A DNA stretch of 64,000 bases from JAOUEA01 sp963825635 (GCA_963825635.1 CAWGTU010000001.1:868001-932000), one strand, 5' to 3'; positions 1 to 8,882 are shown, numbered from the stretch's first letter. Notes: generated by a model from the letters alone, not told the origin. Program-made: numbers and translations.

Positions 1-1
1 G

Positions 2-79
2 TTCTTCCCGCGCGACGTGGCGGCGTTAGGGTCGCTCCACGACCCCACGGGGGCGTTCGAGCGAGCGTCGGAGGGGTAG
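2..79 (+). CDS. C-terminal end of an unidentified protein (5' end outside window)
   Basis: An open frame enters from the left edge and ends at TAG 77-79, giving 25 residues that finish in AFERASEG. Nearly every third base is G or C, as in the neighbouring genes, which is why I read it as coding. It converges on the CBS-domain gene, whose stop lies one base away. Too little is visible to name a family. Confidence 0.45.
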   Translation, partial: FFPRDVAALGSLHDPTGAFERASEG

Positions 80-80
80 C

Positions 81-548
81 TCAGGCGCCCTTGCGCCGCT
101 GCTTCTGCAGCTCGCTCGCGGCCTGCAGCGCCTTGTGGCTGCGCGCGATGTCGGGCATCTCGGCACCACTCGCGAGCTCGTCGGCCGCCCACCGTGTGAG
201 GTCGCGGATCGACACGATGCCCACCACGCGACCCCGGTCCACCACGGGCAGGTGACGGATGTTCCGCGCCACCATGTGCTCGGCCGCGTCGGCCAGGTCC
301 ATCTTCGACCCCACGGTCTCGAGGTCGCGGCGGGTCATGCCGTGGGCCACCTTCACCGAGTGCGGATCACCGCCGGCGGCCACCAGGTTCACGATGTCGC
401 GCTCGGTCACGATGCCGCTGAGCTTCTTCCCGTCGAGGACCACCACCGACGAGATACCGTTCGTGCGCATCGTCTTGGCGACGTCGGCGAACGTGTCCTC
501 CGCGTCGGCCGTCTTCACGTCGGTGTGCATCACGTCGGCGACCTGCAT
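81..548 (-). CDS. CBS-domain pair protein
   Basis: A 155-residue soluble protein made of two CBS motifs (about residues 1-60 and 70-130), the Bateman module that usually binds adenine nucleotides or SAM. It opens MQVADVMHTDVKTADAEDTF, contains SSVVVLDGKKLSGIVTERDI and NIRHLPVVDRGRVVGIVSIRD, the usual end of each repeat, and has a short charged tail. An upstream in-frame ATG at 608 exists, but AAGGAGG nine bases before the ATG at 548 decides the start. There is no attached catalytic domain, so it is a stand-alone sensor of unknown partner. Family call is firm; ligand and role are unknown. Confidence 0.9.
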   Translation of the reverse strand: MQVADVMHTDVKTADAEDTFADVAKTMRTNGISSVVVLDGKKLSGIVTERDIVNLVAAGGDPHSVKVAHGMTRRDLETVGSKMDLADAAEHMVARNIRHLPVVDRGRVVGIVSIRDLTRWAADELASGAEMPDIARSHKALQAASELQKQRRKGA

Positions 549-634
549 CGTTGCCTGCCTCCTTGAGGAAGGGCCCTGGACCCTGGGGCGGCAGCCTACC
601 GCGTCCACGGGCCCGGCCGTCGTACAACTGTCCC

Positions 635-1249
635 GTGCACCGCACCAGCGCCCTCATCACCACGCTCCTCCTCGCGGCGCTCGTTCCCTCGTGCACGATC
701 GAGACCCACGCGACCGCTGGCGTGCGCGCCGACCGGCGTGGACGGGCCGTGATCCTGGCGCCGCGGTGCGGGGAGGAACGCGTCGAGGCGGTACAGGTCG
801 CGGACCTGGACGGCCCGGTCCGCTGGCGTGTCGAGGGAGGCGGAACGTCACAGACGATCTTCCCGGTGGGGAGCGAACCGCCGCTGATGCGGGTCACCGA
901 TCCGCTCGAGGGTGCGCTCGACCCCACCGACGCGTACGTCGCCACGGTCGAGTACTCGGGCTCGATGCCCGACGTCGCGGTGGAGTTCCGCCCCTCGAGC
1001 CTGTCGACCGATCGCGTGATCGACGCGGACGGGAACACCCTCACGACGCAGGAGTTCGCGGACGAGGCCGACCTCGGGTGCATCGGCGGATGGCTCTGGG
1101 TCGCCGGCGCGATCGCCGTCGCGGTGGTGCTGGTGCTCCTCGCGGCCGTCGTCGGTAGCGTCTGGGTGATCGTGCGAACGCTTCGCAAGGCCAGACGCCA
1201 GCGCGAACAGGAAGCGACCCCTGCTCGCCCCGACCTCAGTGGTCGCTGA
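635..1249 (+). CDS. Putative lipoprotein with C-terminal membrane segment
   Basis: A protein of about 204 residues, unrecognised. From the GTG at 635 the N-terminus is a short hydrophobic signal ending in LVPSC, a plausible lipobox with Cys20. A soluble domain of about 130 residues follows, then a strongly hydrophobic segment (GGWLWVAGAIAVAVVLVLL and on) and a basic tail (RTLRKARRQREQ). It should therefore sit outside the membrane with a cytoplasmic tail. TACAAC lies six bases before the GTG, so translation may be leaderless. The longer in-frame start at 551 would bury the signal peptide and is rejected. The 3' end overlaps the convergent tldE-like gene by 14 bp. Confidence 0.6.
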   Translation: MHRTSALITTLLLAALVPSCTIETHATAGVRADRRGRAVILAPRCGEERVEAVQVADLDGPVRWRVEGGGTSQTIFPVGSEPPLMRVTDPLEGALDPTDAYVATVEYSGSMPDVAVEFRPSSLSTDRVIDADGNTLTTQEFADEADLGCIGGWLWVAGAIAVAVVLVLLAAVVGSVWVIVRTLRKARRQREQEATPARPDLSGR

Positions 1250-2594
1250 CGCTCGAGAAGTGAAACTCGTCGACCTTGAGCGCGGGCACCCGTGAGGCGC
1301 TGAAGAAGAACTCGCTCGCCAGGTGCGCCTCGCGCCCGACCATCGAGACGCTCGTGAGCGCCCCGAGGATCGACTGGGTGAACCGCAGGTTGCGCACCGG
1401 CCCGACGATCTCGCCACGCTCGATCAGGAACGTGCCGTCGCGCGTCATGCCCGTGATCGACGATTCCATCGGATTCACGATGTTCGAGTAGTGGAACCGG
1501 GTCACGAGCAACCCGCGCTCCGTCGAGCGGATCATCTCGTCGACCGTCGCGTCGCCCGTGTCCATGAACAGATGCAGCGGGAAGGGCCCCTCCGGGTTCG
1601 GCGACGGCAGACCGTGACCGGTCGACGGGCGACCCACCTCCTTGCCGGCGCGGCGGTCGTAGACGACGCCTCGGAAGACCCCGTCGGCGACGAGGTCGAC
1701 CCGCTCCTTCGGCGTGCCCTCGAAGTCGAACGGCACGCCGAGCGTGCGTGGATCGGTGCCGTCATCCCAGATCGAGACCGACGGCGCGGCGACCTGCTCG
1801 CCCTCCTTGCCGTCGAAGCAGGAACGTCCCTCGATGTAGGCGCGTCCGGCGAACCCCACCCACGCGAGGAAGCCGACGAGCGTCGCCGTCGCCGCAGGCT
1901 CGAGCACCACGGTGTACGTGCCGGCGTCGAGCGCTCGGGGCGACGCCGAGCCGACCGCCTTCTCGTTGGCCGTCCGCCCGATCGCGCCGGCGTCGATCGC
2001 GCCGGTCGAGCCGGCGAAGACCTCGGCGAACCCGCTGCCCCCGTCGGTGCCCGTGACGACTGTCGTGAGCGATGCCTGCGTCGAGGGGGCCCAACAGAAC
2101 TGACCCTGGCTGTTCGCCACGCCGAGCTCGACGGCGACCGTCTCGTAAGCGCCCGCCGCGCGACACCCCGGGGCGCAGGTGCCGATCAGCTCGGCCACGG
2201 CCGCCGCGCGCATCTCGGGCGAGGCCGAGGCCGTGTCCTGGAAGAACCGATCGACGTCCGGGACCGGCGCGGGTGGGGCGAGCCCCGGCCAGAGCGGGTC
2301 GGCCGCGACGACCTCCGCCATCTCGAGCGCGCTGCGGGCGGCGGCCAGCGCACCCTCGGGCGTGGCCTCGTTCGAGGCGGCCACGCCGATGTGTCCGCCC
2401 TTCGCGATGCGGACGCGCAGCCCTGTGTCCTCACGCGCGATGCTCTGGTGGATCTCCGAGTTGGCGAACCGGGTGAGCCCCCCCGATTCGTGCATCAACA
2501 AGACCTCGACGTCGTCGGCGCCCTGCATCGACAACGCACCGTCGGCGATCCTTCGGAACGCGTCGGGCCCGAGCACGTCGGCGGCGCCGCTCAT
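1236..2594 (-). CDS. TldE/PmbA-like metalloprotease-family subunit
   Basis: 452 residues, the usual size of TldE/PmbA proteins. In the well-studied TldD/TldE complex the TldE-type partner is non-catalytic and pairs with a metal-binding TldD subunit to degrade unfolded peptides or mature modified peptides. Here the protein lacks an HExxxH motif and ends with the family's glycine- and serine-rich C-terminal region (MESSITGMTRDGTFLIERGE). It starts at ATG 2594, overlapping the stop of the upstream TldD gene by four bases (ATGA), so the two are surely one operon. The substrate is unknown; no peptide-natural-product genes lie nearby. Confidence 0.85.
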   Translation of the reverse strand: MSGAADVLGPDAFRRIADGALSMQGADDVEVLLMHESGGLTRFANSEIHQSIAREDTGLRVRIAKGGHIGVAASNEATPEGALAAARSALEMAEVVAADPLWPGLAPPAPVPDVDRFFQDTASASPEMRAAAVAELIGTCAPGCRAAGAYETVAVELGVANSQGQFCWAPSTQASLTTVVTGTDGGSGFAEVFAGSTGAIDAGAIGRTANEKAVGSASPRALDAGTYTVVLEPAATATLVGFLAWVGFAGRAYIEGRSCFDGKEGEQVAAPSVSIWDDGTDPRTLGVPFDFEGTPKERVDLVADGVFRGVVYDRRAGKEVGRPSTGHGLPSPNPEGPFPLHLFMDTGDATVDEMIRSTERGLLVTRFHYSNIVNPMESSITGMTRDGTFLIERGEIVGPVRNLRFTQSILGALTSVSMVGREAHLASEFFFSASRVPALKVDEFHFSSVSDH

Positions 2595-4033
2595 CCACGC
2601 ACCCCCACCTGCACGTCGCGGAACCGGGCTGGCGAGGCGCCGTGGCCGACCCGCCCGACCTGGCCGGGCTGGCCCTTGCCGCAGTTCGGTGTGCCCCAGA
2701 CGACCCAGTCCTCGGCGCCCCCGACCGCGTCGCACGAGCCCCAGAACTCGGGCGTGATGCCCGTGTAGTTCGGGTTCTTGTAGAGCGTGGTCAGCCTCCC
2801 GTTCTCGATGCGCCAGGCCTGCTCGCATCCGAACTGGAAGTTGATGCGCTTGTCGTCGATCGACCACGAGTTGTTCGTGGTCATGAAGATGCCGCGGTCG
2901 GTGTCGCCGATGATCTCGGCGAGGGTTCCCTCGCGGGGCTCGATCGAGACGTTCGTCATGCGGATCAGCGGCAGGTGGCTCCATCCGTCGGCTCGGCTGG
3001 TCGCGTTCGAGGTCTGACCGACCACGGCCGCCGTCTCGCGGCTCGACAGGAAGTTCTCGAATATGCCGTCGACGATGATCGGCACGCGTTGGGCGGGGAC
3101 GCCCTCGTCGTCGAAACCGAACGTGCCGAGCCCCCCGGGCAGCGTGGCGTCGGCGGTGATCGAGACCAGGTCGCTCGCGTAGCGGACCTTGCCTCGGTCG
3201 CCCGGCGAGAGCCACGACGAGCCCGCGTACGCCTCCTCCATGCCGAGCACGCGGTCGAGTTCGATCGGGTGGCCGATCGACTCGTGGATCTGTAGCTCCA
3301 TCTGGCCCGAGTCGAGCACCAGGGTCGTGAGCTCGCTCGGGCACTCGGGCGCCGAGAGCAGCGCGACCGCCTCCGAGCCGATGCGCTCGGCCTCCTCGAT
3401 CAGACCGAGCGTGCGGATGTGCTCGTAGCCGGCCGCCTTGACGTGTCCGCGGAAGGAGTTCGGATAGCTGCGGCGCTGCATGTCGCCGTCGGCCACCGCG
3501 ACGGCCTCGATGCCGCCGCCGGAGTTCGTGACCACCTGCTCGATCGCGGCGCCGTCGCTCGAGGCGAACCACGTCGAGCGGCGGAAGAAGTCGAGGCCCG
3601 CCTCCGCGAACGAGAGGTCCGGCACGCCCTGCATCACGCGGGACGCCTCCATCAGCAGGGCGACCTTCTCCTCGAGCGGCACGGTGAAGGGGTCCTCCTT
3701 CACCGTGGTCCGCCACGATGCCGTGGCCGGTTCCACGGGCGTCAGCGAGACCGCGTCGCCGGGCAGGCGCTGCGCGGCCTTGGCCATCTCGACCGCGAGC
3801 TTCGCCGTGCGGTTGATCTCGGCGCCGTCGAGCCGGGCGGTGGCGGCGAAGCCCCACCGTCCCCCCACGAGCACCCGGATGCCGACCCCGGTCGAGGTCG
3901 ACCGGTCGATGCCCTCCATCTCTTGGTTGCGGACGGTGAGCGACTCGCTCTCGTCGGTACCAGCGCGCGCGTCGGCGAAGTCGGCGCCCGCGCTGCGGGC
4001 AGCCTCGACGGCCATCTTCGCGACGTCGAGCAC
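2591..4033 (-). CDS. tldD: TldD-like zinc metalloprotease
   Basis: 480 residues, first gene of a two-gene operon with the TldE-like subunit. The metal-binding motif is visible at about residue 250 as IHESIGHPIELD (HExxxH), the TldD signature. The N-terminal third has the alpha/beta fold of the family (EGIDRSTSTGVGIRVL). The GTG start at 4033 is chosen because AGGGAGG sits just upstream. TldD acts as a cytoplasmic peptidase together with TldE. Family assignment is strong. What it cleaves here cannot be told; a housekeeping proteolytic role is the default. Confidence 0.87.
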   Translation of the reverse strand: MLDVAKMAVEAARSAGADFADARAGTDESESLTVRNQEMEGIDRSTSTGVGIRVLVGGRWGFAATARLDGAEINRTAKLAVEMAKAAQRLPGDAVSLTPVEPATASWRTTVKEDPFTVPLEEKVALLMEASRVMQGVPDLSFAEAGLDFFRRSTWFASSDGAAIEQVVTNSGGGIEAVAVADGDMQRRSYPNSFRGHVKAAGYEHIRTLGLIEEAERIGSEAVALLSAPECPSELTTLVLDSGQMELQIHESIGHPIELDRVLGMEEAYAGSSWLSPGDRGKVRYASDLVSITADATLPGGLGTFGFDDEGVPAQRVPIIVDGIFENFLSSRETAAVVGQTSNATSRADGWSHLPLIRMTNVSIEPREGTLAEIIGDTDRGIFMTTNNSWSIDDKRINFQFGCEQAWRIENGRLTTLYKNPNYTGITPEFWGSCDAVGGAEDWVVWGTPNCGKGQPGQVGRVGHGASPARFRDVQVGVRG

Positions 4034-4158
4034 GAGAACCTCCCTGGGGTTCGCAACGTTCAGGCGGCCGGGCCGAGGGCCCGGGCGATGCGGGGCATCG
4101 TACCCGGTGCGACCCAGCGATACCCGGTCACGATGGAGGTGACGCAGGAGGTGTCGGC

Positions 4159-4428
4159 ATGGACGGACCGAGACATGGATTCACCGAAGAGCAGGCTCTC
4201 GCGTCGGCGGCGGAGATCGGGCTCGACCTCGACACGGCGCCGTTCGACGTGGACCAGTTCCGGCGGGGGATGGAGGTGGAGCTCGAGCACGGCCGCCGTG
4301 ATCCGGTGACCGACGTGACCGACGACGATCCGCTGGTCACGGCGAAGATCGCGTGGGCGCACCTGAAGGAGTTCCCCGACTACTACGACCGACTCGAGCG
4401 CATGGAGGCCGAGGCGGAGCCGACCTGA
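4159..4428 (+). CDS. DUF5661-like small protein
   Basis: 89 residues, acidic and soluble. The sequence FDVDQFRRGMEVELEHG followed by DPVTDVTDDDPLVTAKIAWAHL and FPDYYDRLERME matches the pattern I know for DUF5661 proteins, found widely in bacteria and phages with no known function. GCAGGAGG stands nine bases before the ATG. It is transcribed divergently from tldD across a gap of about 125 bp that should hold both promoters. Function unknown. Confidence 0.8.
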   Translation: MDGPRHGFTEEQALASAAEIGLDLDTAPFDVDQFRRGMEVELEHGRRDPVTDVTDDDPLVTAKIAWAHLKEFPDYYDRLERMEAEAEPT

Positions 4429-4528
4429 CGAGAGCCTGAGCGGGCGTCGGGCGTGACGGTTGGCCGGGTGACGCGCCCGGGTGGGAAGATGCCCGCCCGA
4501 GTCCCACGACGCCTGAGGAGGCCCTTCC

Positions 4529-4903
4529 GTGCCGGTCGAACACGCCGACGAGCACCCCACGTTCGAGCTGGGGGGCAACACGATCACGAGCCTGGCGGCA
4601 CCCGGCCGGGGCGCCGACGAGGCCGCCCTGTTCCGCATCTCGGTGCCTCCCGGCGGTGGCCTGCCCGCCCACCACCACGACCATCTCGACGTCTTCGCGG
4701 TGGAGGCCGGCGGCGGCACGTTCCACATCGACGACGCGTCGTTCGAGCTCGTGGTTGGCGACTCGGTGGTCGTGCCGATCGGCGCCGTGCACTACCTGGA
4801 AGCCGGGCAGACCGGCGCCACGATGGTGGTCACGATGCTCGCCGGCACGAAGCTCATGCGCGTCGACGACGGCACCGAGATCGTGCCGCCGTGGGTGAGT
4901 TGA
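4529..4903 (+). CDS. Cupin-domain protein
   Basis: 124 residues forming a single cupin barrel. Metal-ligand-like histidines occur in LPAHHHDHLDVFAVEAGG (motif 1), and motif 2 is VVPIGAVHYLEAG. The start is GTG 4529 behind a GAGGAGG ribosome site. Its stop overlaps the amidohydrolase start by one base (TGATG), so the two are co-translated. Small cupins of this type can be isomerases, dioxygenases or metal-binding accessory proteins. The pairing with a hydrolase suggests a short catabolic unit, which is an inference only. Confidence 0.85.
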   Translation: MPVEHADEHPTFELGGNTITSLAAPGRGADEAALFRISVPPGGGLPAHHHDHLDVFAVEAGGGTFHIDDASFELVVGDSVVVPIGAVHYLEAGQTGATMVVTMLAGTKLMRVDDGTEIVPPWVS

Positions 4904-6096
4904 TGGCTCGCCATACCTACGTCGCCGACGTCACCCTCTTCGACGGGCTGCGGGTGCGCCGCCGCCAGGGGGTGCTGTTCGAGGGTGACCGCATCGCCTG
5001 GGTCGGGTCGCATGTCCGGGCCCCGCGCGCCGCCGGTACCGCCCGAGCCGTCGAGGGGAGCGGCCGCACGCTCACCCCCGGCCTCGTCGACTGCCACGTG
5101 CACCTGAACTTCGACGGGAGCCCCGACTTCGCGGCCGAGGCTGCCGAACTGAACCTCGCCCTCGCGACGATCAAGGCCACCGTCAACCTGCGGAAGCACC
5201 TGGCGGCGGGCGTGACCACCGTGCGCGACCTGGGCGGACTCGGCACGTGCGAGCTGGCCGTGGCGATCGAGCGCGGTGTGGTGCCCGGCCCGCGGCTCGT
5301 CGCCGCCGGCCGGGCGCTCACGGTCACCGGAGGGCACGGCCACAGCGTGGCGTTCGCGCGCGAGGTCGACGGCGCCGATGCGGTGCGCCGGGCCGTGCGC
5401 GAGGAGATCAAGGCGGGCGCGAGGGCGATCAAGGTGGTCGCCACCGGCGGCGTGCTCACCCCGGGGATCGGGGCAACGTTCACCGCGTTCACGCCCGAGG
5501 AGATCGGTGCCGCGGTCGACGAAGCTCACTCGTGGGGCAGAGGCGTGGCGGCCCACGCGATCGGCGCCGAGGGCGTGACCGGATCGGTGCGGGCCGGCGT
5601 CGACTCCGTCGAGCACTGCGTGCAGCTCACGAGGCCGACCGCCGCGTTGATGGCCGAGCGAGGCACGTTCCGGGGCCCGACCCTCTCGGCCGCGTTCGGC
5701 ATGCTGGAGCACCCGGCCGAGGTGCCCGACTACGCCGTGGAGAAGATCAGCTCGGTCGTCGACGACGCCGAGCGGGCGCAGGCGCTCGCGTTGCGGGCGA
5801 AGGTGCGACACGTCTGCAGCACGGACGCCGGAACCCCGTTCAACCCGCACGGCGGCGCGCCGCACGAGCTCGCACGGTTGGTCGCGTGGGGCATGCGTCC
5901 CCTCGATGCGATGGTCGCGGCGACGTCGAGCGGCGCGGAACTGCTGCGCGTGCCCGACGTGGGGCGCGTGCGCGAAGGCGCCCTCGCCGACCTGGCGCTC
6001 TACGACGCGAACCCCGTCGACGACATCGGCGCGTTGCAGCGGCCGCGCACGGTGTGGAGGGGCGGCGAGGTCGTCGCGGGGCGGACGCCGCGGTGA
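4903..6096 (+). CDS. Amidohydrolase-family metal hydrolase
   Basis: 397 residues. It belongs to the amidohydrolase superfamily branch that includes imidazolonepropionase and Xaa-Pro dipeptidase-like enzymes. Metal sites are visible in order: HVH (65-67, in LVDCHVHLN), the lysine of AIKVVATGG, the histidine in AAHAIG, VEHC, and the aspartate in CSTDAGTPF. The C-terminal part returns to the small beta domain (GALADLALYDANPVDD). It is second in a cupin-amidohydrolase-carbonic anhydrase run with overlapping ends, and the next gene starts inside its stop (GTGA). The substrate is probably a cyclic amide or a dipeptide; this is not resolvable from sequence. Confidence 0.85.
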   Translation: MARHTYVADVTLFDGLRVRRRQGVLFEGDRIAWVGSHVRAPRAAGTARAVEGSGRTLTPGLVDCHVHLNFDGSPDFAAEAAELNLALATIKATVNLRKHLAAGVTTVRDLGGLGTCELAVAIERGVVPGPRLVAAGRALTVTGGHGHSVAFAREVDGADAVRRAVREEIKAGARAIKVVATGGVLTPGIGATFTAFTPEEIGAAVDEAHSWGRGVAAHAIGAEGVTGSVRAGVDSVEHCVQLTRPTAALMAERGTFRGPTLSAAFGMLEHPAEVPDYAVEKISSVVDDAERAQALALRAKVRHVCSTDAGTPFNPHGGAPHELARLVAWGMRPLDAMVAATSSGAELLRVPDVGRVREGALADLALYDANPVDDIGALQRPRTVWRGGEVVAGRTPR

Positions 6097-6590
6097 GCTT
6101 CCGCGACCAGGCCCTCGAGGCCAACGCGTCGTTCGCGTCGGCCTTCGTGGCGACCGATCGGGCGGCGCCGCCGACCAGACGGGTCGCGGTCCTCGCCTGC
6201 ATGGACGCCCGGCTCCGGCCCGAAGAGGCGCTCGGCCTCGCGCTCGGCGAGGCTCACGTGATCCGCAACGCCGGCGGGCGGGTCACCGACGACGTGGTGC
6301 GATCCCTGGTGCTGTCCTCGGGGGTGCTGGGCACGAGGGAGGCGGCCGTCGTGCACCACTCCGACTGTGGGTTGCTCGGTGCGACGAACGAGGACCTCCG
6401 TGCGAATGTCGCCGAGGCGACGGGCAGCGAGGTGGGCGAGATCGATTTCCTGCCCTTCGACGATGCGGAACGCGCCCTGCTCGACGACGTGCAGGCGATC
6501 GCGCGCGACGCGCGCCTGGCGTTCGACGCGGTGAGCGGCTTCCTCTACGACGTGCGTACCGGGCGGCTGCGGGAGGTCGCAGCGGGCTGA
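6093..6590 (+). CDS. Beta-class carbonic anhydrase-like protein
   Basis: 165 residues, short like the minimal beta-carbonic anhydrases of actinobacteria. Zinc ligands Cys36, His89 and Cys92 are present in ACMDAR and HHSDCG, and the Asp38/Arg40 dyad is conserved. It would interconvert CO2 and bicarbonate in the cytoplasm. The GTG start overlaps the previous stop by four bases, so it is translated as third gene of the cupin operon. Its end runs 46 bp into the convergent marR gene, a longer tail-to-tail overlap than elsewhere in the window. Confidence 0.85.
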   Translation: MSFRDQALEANASFASAFVATDRAAPPTRRVAVLACMDARLRPEEALGLALGEAHVIRNAGGRVTDDVVRSLVLSSGVLGTREAAVVHHSDCGLLGATNEDLRANVAEATGSEVGEIDFLPFDDAERALLDDVQAIARDARLAFDAVSGFLYDVRTGRLREVAAG

Positions 6591-7042
6591 GGATCGGCGA
6601 CGAGCGCGTGTTCCAGCGCGAGAACGCCGCGGGCGAGCTGCGCAAGCTCCCGCTGGGGGAGACCCGCGAGCAAGGTGCTGAACGCCTCGACACGGCGACG
6701 GCGACCCTCGACCAGCGCGTCGCGGCCACGCTCGGTCGCCTCGACCCTCACCGCCCGGGCGTCGTCGGGATCGGGGGACCGGGCGACGTACCCGTCGCGC
6801 TCGAGGCCGTCGACCAGGCGGGTCATCGTCGGCGGCTCGACCTGCTCCAGGTGCGCGAGCTCGCCGATGCGCAGCGGTCCGGTGAAGACGAGCACCGAGA
6901 GCGCGGAGAGGCGCGGGGCGGAGATGCCCAGCGCCTCGTCCTCCACGCGCAAGCGGCGCAACAGGTGGATCGCGGCCGAGTGCAGCCGATCGGCCACCGC
7001 GTCCACGTCTCGCGCTGGGGAAGTGCGTCTTGGCGTGGTCAC
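6545..7042 (-). CDS. MarR-family transcriptional regulator
   Basis: 165 residues. The winged helix-turn-helix is clear in the middle (ALSVLVFTGPLRIGELAHLE, then EPPTMTRLVDGLERDGYVAR) followed by the wing sequence DPDDARAVRVEATERGRDAL. The start is GTG 7042; the longer in-frame ATG at 7168 lies inside the divergent gene and is rejected. The promoter region carries a 21-bp imperfect palindrome at 7060-7080, centred on the -10 elements of both this gene and the ankyrin gene. This suggests autoregulation and control of the neighbour. Effector unknown. Confidence 0.88.
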   Translation of the reverse strand: MTTPRRTSPARDVDAVADRLHSAAIHLLRRLRVEDEALGISAPRLSALSVLVFTGPLRIGELAHLEQVEPPTMTRLVDGLERDGYVARSPDPDDARAVRVEATERGRDALVEGRRRRVEAFSTLLAGLPQRELAQLARGVLALEHALVADPQPAATSRSRPVRTS

Positions 7043-7059
7043 CGCGCGTACGGTGTCAT

Positions 7060-7080
7060 ATTTAGTTAGGCTACGCAAAT
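7060..7080. promoter_or_regulatory. Palindromic operator over divergent -10 elements (marR / ankyrin gene)
   Basis: Pattern ATTT-N3-TAG-N-CTA-N3-AAAT, matching its own reverse complement at 14 of 21 positions. It contains TAGGCT (7067-7072) on the + strand and TAGCCT (7068-7073) on the - strand, both good -10 hexamers. A dimer bound here would block both promoters. This is the typical arrangement for MarR proteins, but binding is inferred. Confidence 0.5.
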
Positions 7081-7100
7081 AGAAGTCGAGGAGGCGCCCG

Positions 7101-7769
7101 ATGGCAAGCACATCCGAGGAGTTGTTCGCGGCGATCGGGGCCGGGGACGTCGTGCTGGTGCGGGCCATGCTGGAGGACGACCCGTCGCTTTCGACCGCGC
7201 GCGACCCCGAGGGAGTGTCGGCGCTGATGCGAGCGCGCTACACGTTCGATCGAGGTCTGATCGAGGCGCTGCAGTCGTGCGCGACGCAGACGGATCTGTT
7301 CGAGGCTGCATCGGCCGGCGACCTCGACCGGCTCACCGAGCTCCTCGCGTACGACCCGGCGTCGGTCGATACCCACAGCGCCGACGGCTTCACGGCGCTG
7401 CACTTCGCGGCCTTCTTCGGCCGTGCCGAGGCGGCGCGCCTGCTCGTGAACCATGCGGCCGACGTCGACGCCCACGGCACCGGATGGATGACCGGCATTC
7501 CGCTGCACTCGGCGGCGAGCGGTGGCCACGCCGAGGTCGTCGGCGTGTTGCTGCAAGCCGGCGCCGACCCGAACGCGAGGCAGTCGGGCGGGTGGACGCC
7601 GTTGCACGCGGCCGCTCGCGCCGGCGACGTGGCGAGCGTCACGTTGCTGCTCGCCTCGGGAGCCGATGCGGCGGCGGCCAACGACGAGGGCACGAGTGTG
7701 CTCGAGATGGCCCAGGAGAGCGGCGACGTGGCGACGGCCGCGACGATCGCCGCCGCGCTGGACCGCTGA
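7101..7769 (+). CDS. Ankyrin-repeat protein
   Basis: 222 residues built almost wholly of ankyrin repeats. The clearest are DGFTALHFAAFFGRAEAARL, GIPLHSAASGGHAEVVGVLL and GWTPLHAAARAGDVASVTLL. There is no signal peptide or membrane segment, so it acts in the cytoplasm, presumably by binding another protein. GAGGAGG precedes the ATG at good spacing. It shares a promoter region and putative operator with the divergent marR gene, suggesting co-regulation. The partner is unknown. Confidence 0.9.
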   Translation: MASTSEELFAAIGAGDVVLVRAMLEDDPSLSTARDPEGVSALMRARYTFDRGLIEALQSCATQTDLFEAASAGDLDRLTELLAYDPASVDTHSADGFTALHFAAFFGRAEAARLLVNHAADVDAHGTGWMTGIPLHSAASGGHAEVVGVLLQAGADPNARQSGGWTPLHAAARAGDVASVTLLLASGADAAAANDEGTSVLEMAQESGDVATAATIAAALDR

Positions 7770-7775
7770 TCGCGC

Positions 7776-8882
7776 TCAGATGGCGGCCGTGAGCACCCGG
7801 CGCCACTCCTCGCCGTTCCAGCGGAGGGCGAGGTCGGCCGTGCCCGCGTCGCGCCAGCCGATCGCCCAGGCGCCGCCCTGCCAGGCGTCGACGGCCACCA
7901 GGTAGCCCTCGACACCGGCGGGCGTGGGCTCGCGGCGCCACCCGCTCGGCCGGTGCCGCAGCGCCGCGGTCACGAAGGCCGGCCGGGCCTGGCCGACCGT
8001 CCACTCGGCCGCGCCGGCGACCGCCACGTCGTTCAGCCACCCCCCGCCGCGGAGCTCGATCGTCCACCGGTCGTGCACCCTCCGCGCGACGTACCAGCGA
8101 GGACCCCAGTCCGACGCAGCGTCGATCCACGACGTGCCGACGACGAGCGGGCCTCGATCGGACATCGCGACCGCCTGCGCGTACAGGTTGCGACCGGCCA
8201 CGTCGGGGAGGCGCTGCACGCTCCATCGGGTCCCGCGCAGGTGAGCCGCGTAGGCGACGTCGCCGAACATCGACGTGCCGACGACCCATGCGCCGTCACC
8301 ACCGGTCGGCGTGAACGCCCTGGCTCCCCATCGGAGCTGCTCCGGCAGGCGGATCGCGCGCCATCCTCCATCGTCGAGGATGAGCAGGCGTCCTCGCTCC
8401 GTCGACTGCTCGTTCACGAGGAACCAGATCGTGCCATCGGACCCCGCGACGACCTGGAGCGCCCTTGTTCCCCGTGCCGCCCCGGGCGCGTCGACGACCT
8501 TCCACGCCGCGCCGTCCCAGTGCAGGATCAGCGGCGCGTCGCCGTTGCGCAGGGTCGAGGAGCCGGCCGCCCAGACGTCGTCGCTCGCGAGGACCGCGAC
8601 CGACACGAGCCGGCCACCTCGCCAGGACGGCGTGGGGCTATCGATCCAGGACCATCGCTTCCCGTTCCAGTGCTCGGTGAGCGTCCGGGGGCGTCCGGCC
8701 CGGTTCGTGCGGGAACCCACGATCCACGCGTCGTCGGGCGCCACCGCGGCGACGTCGGCGAGCCGGCCGCCTTCGTACGGGAAGGTGGGGTCGGCCTCGA
8801 GGGTCACGCCCGGTGGCGGGGTCGCACCGATCAGCCCGCCGATGGCGACCCAGGCCACGATGATCCTCACGAGACCACGCAT
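7776..8882 (-). CDS. Secreted WD/propeller-like repeat protein
   Basis: 368 residues, unrecognised at family level. The N-terminus (MRGLVRIIVAWVAIGGLIGA) is a signal peptide. The rest repeats a unit of about 45-50 residues resembling DDAWIVGS...LTEHWNGKRWSWI and DDVWAAGS...LILHWDGAAWKVV, a pattern typical of extracellular beta-propellers. The start at 8882, not the in-frame ATG at 8903, is set by GGAGGT seven bases before it. It is likely exported and adhesive or ligand binding; no catalytic motif is seen. It converges on the ankyrin gene with a 6-base gap. Confidence 0.7.
   Translation of the reverse strand: MRGLVRIIVAWVAIGGLIGATPPPGVTLEADPTFPYEGGRLADVAAVAPDDAWIVGSRTNRAGRPRTLTEHWNGKRWSWIDSPTPSWRGGRLVSVAVLASDDVWAAGSSTLRNGDAPLILHWDGAAWKVVDAPGAARGTRALQVVAGSDGTIWFLVNEQSTERGRLLILDDGGWRAIRLPEQLRWGARAFTPTGGDGAWVVGTSMFGDVAYAAHLRGTRWSVQRLPDVAGRNLYAQAVAMSDRGPLVVGTSWIDAASDWGPRWYVARRVHDRWTIELRGGGWLNDVAVAGAAEWTVGQARPAFVTAALRHRPSGWRREPTPAGVEGYLVAVDAWQGGAWAIGWRDAGTADLALRWNGEEWRRVLTAAI

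Noticed and set aside
1323..2768. Long open frame antisense to the TldD/TldE-like genes
   Set aside because: Arg- and His-rich low-complexity translation in a region with two clear conserved proteins on the other strand; a high-GC shadow.
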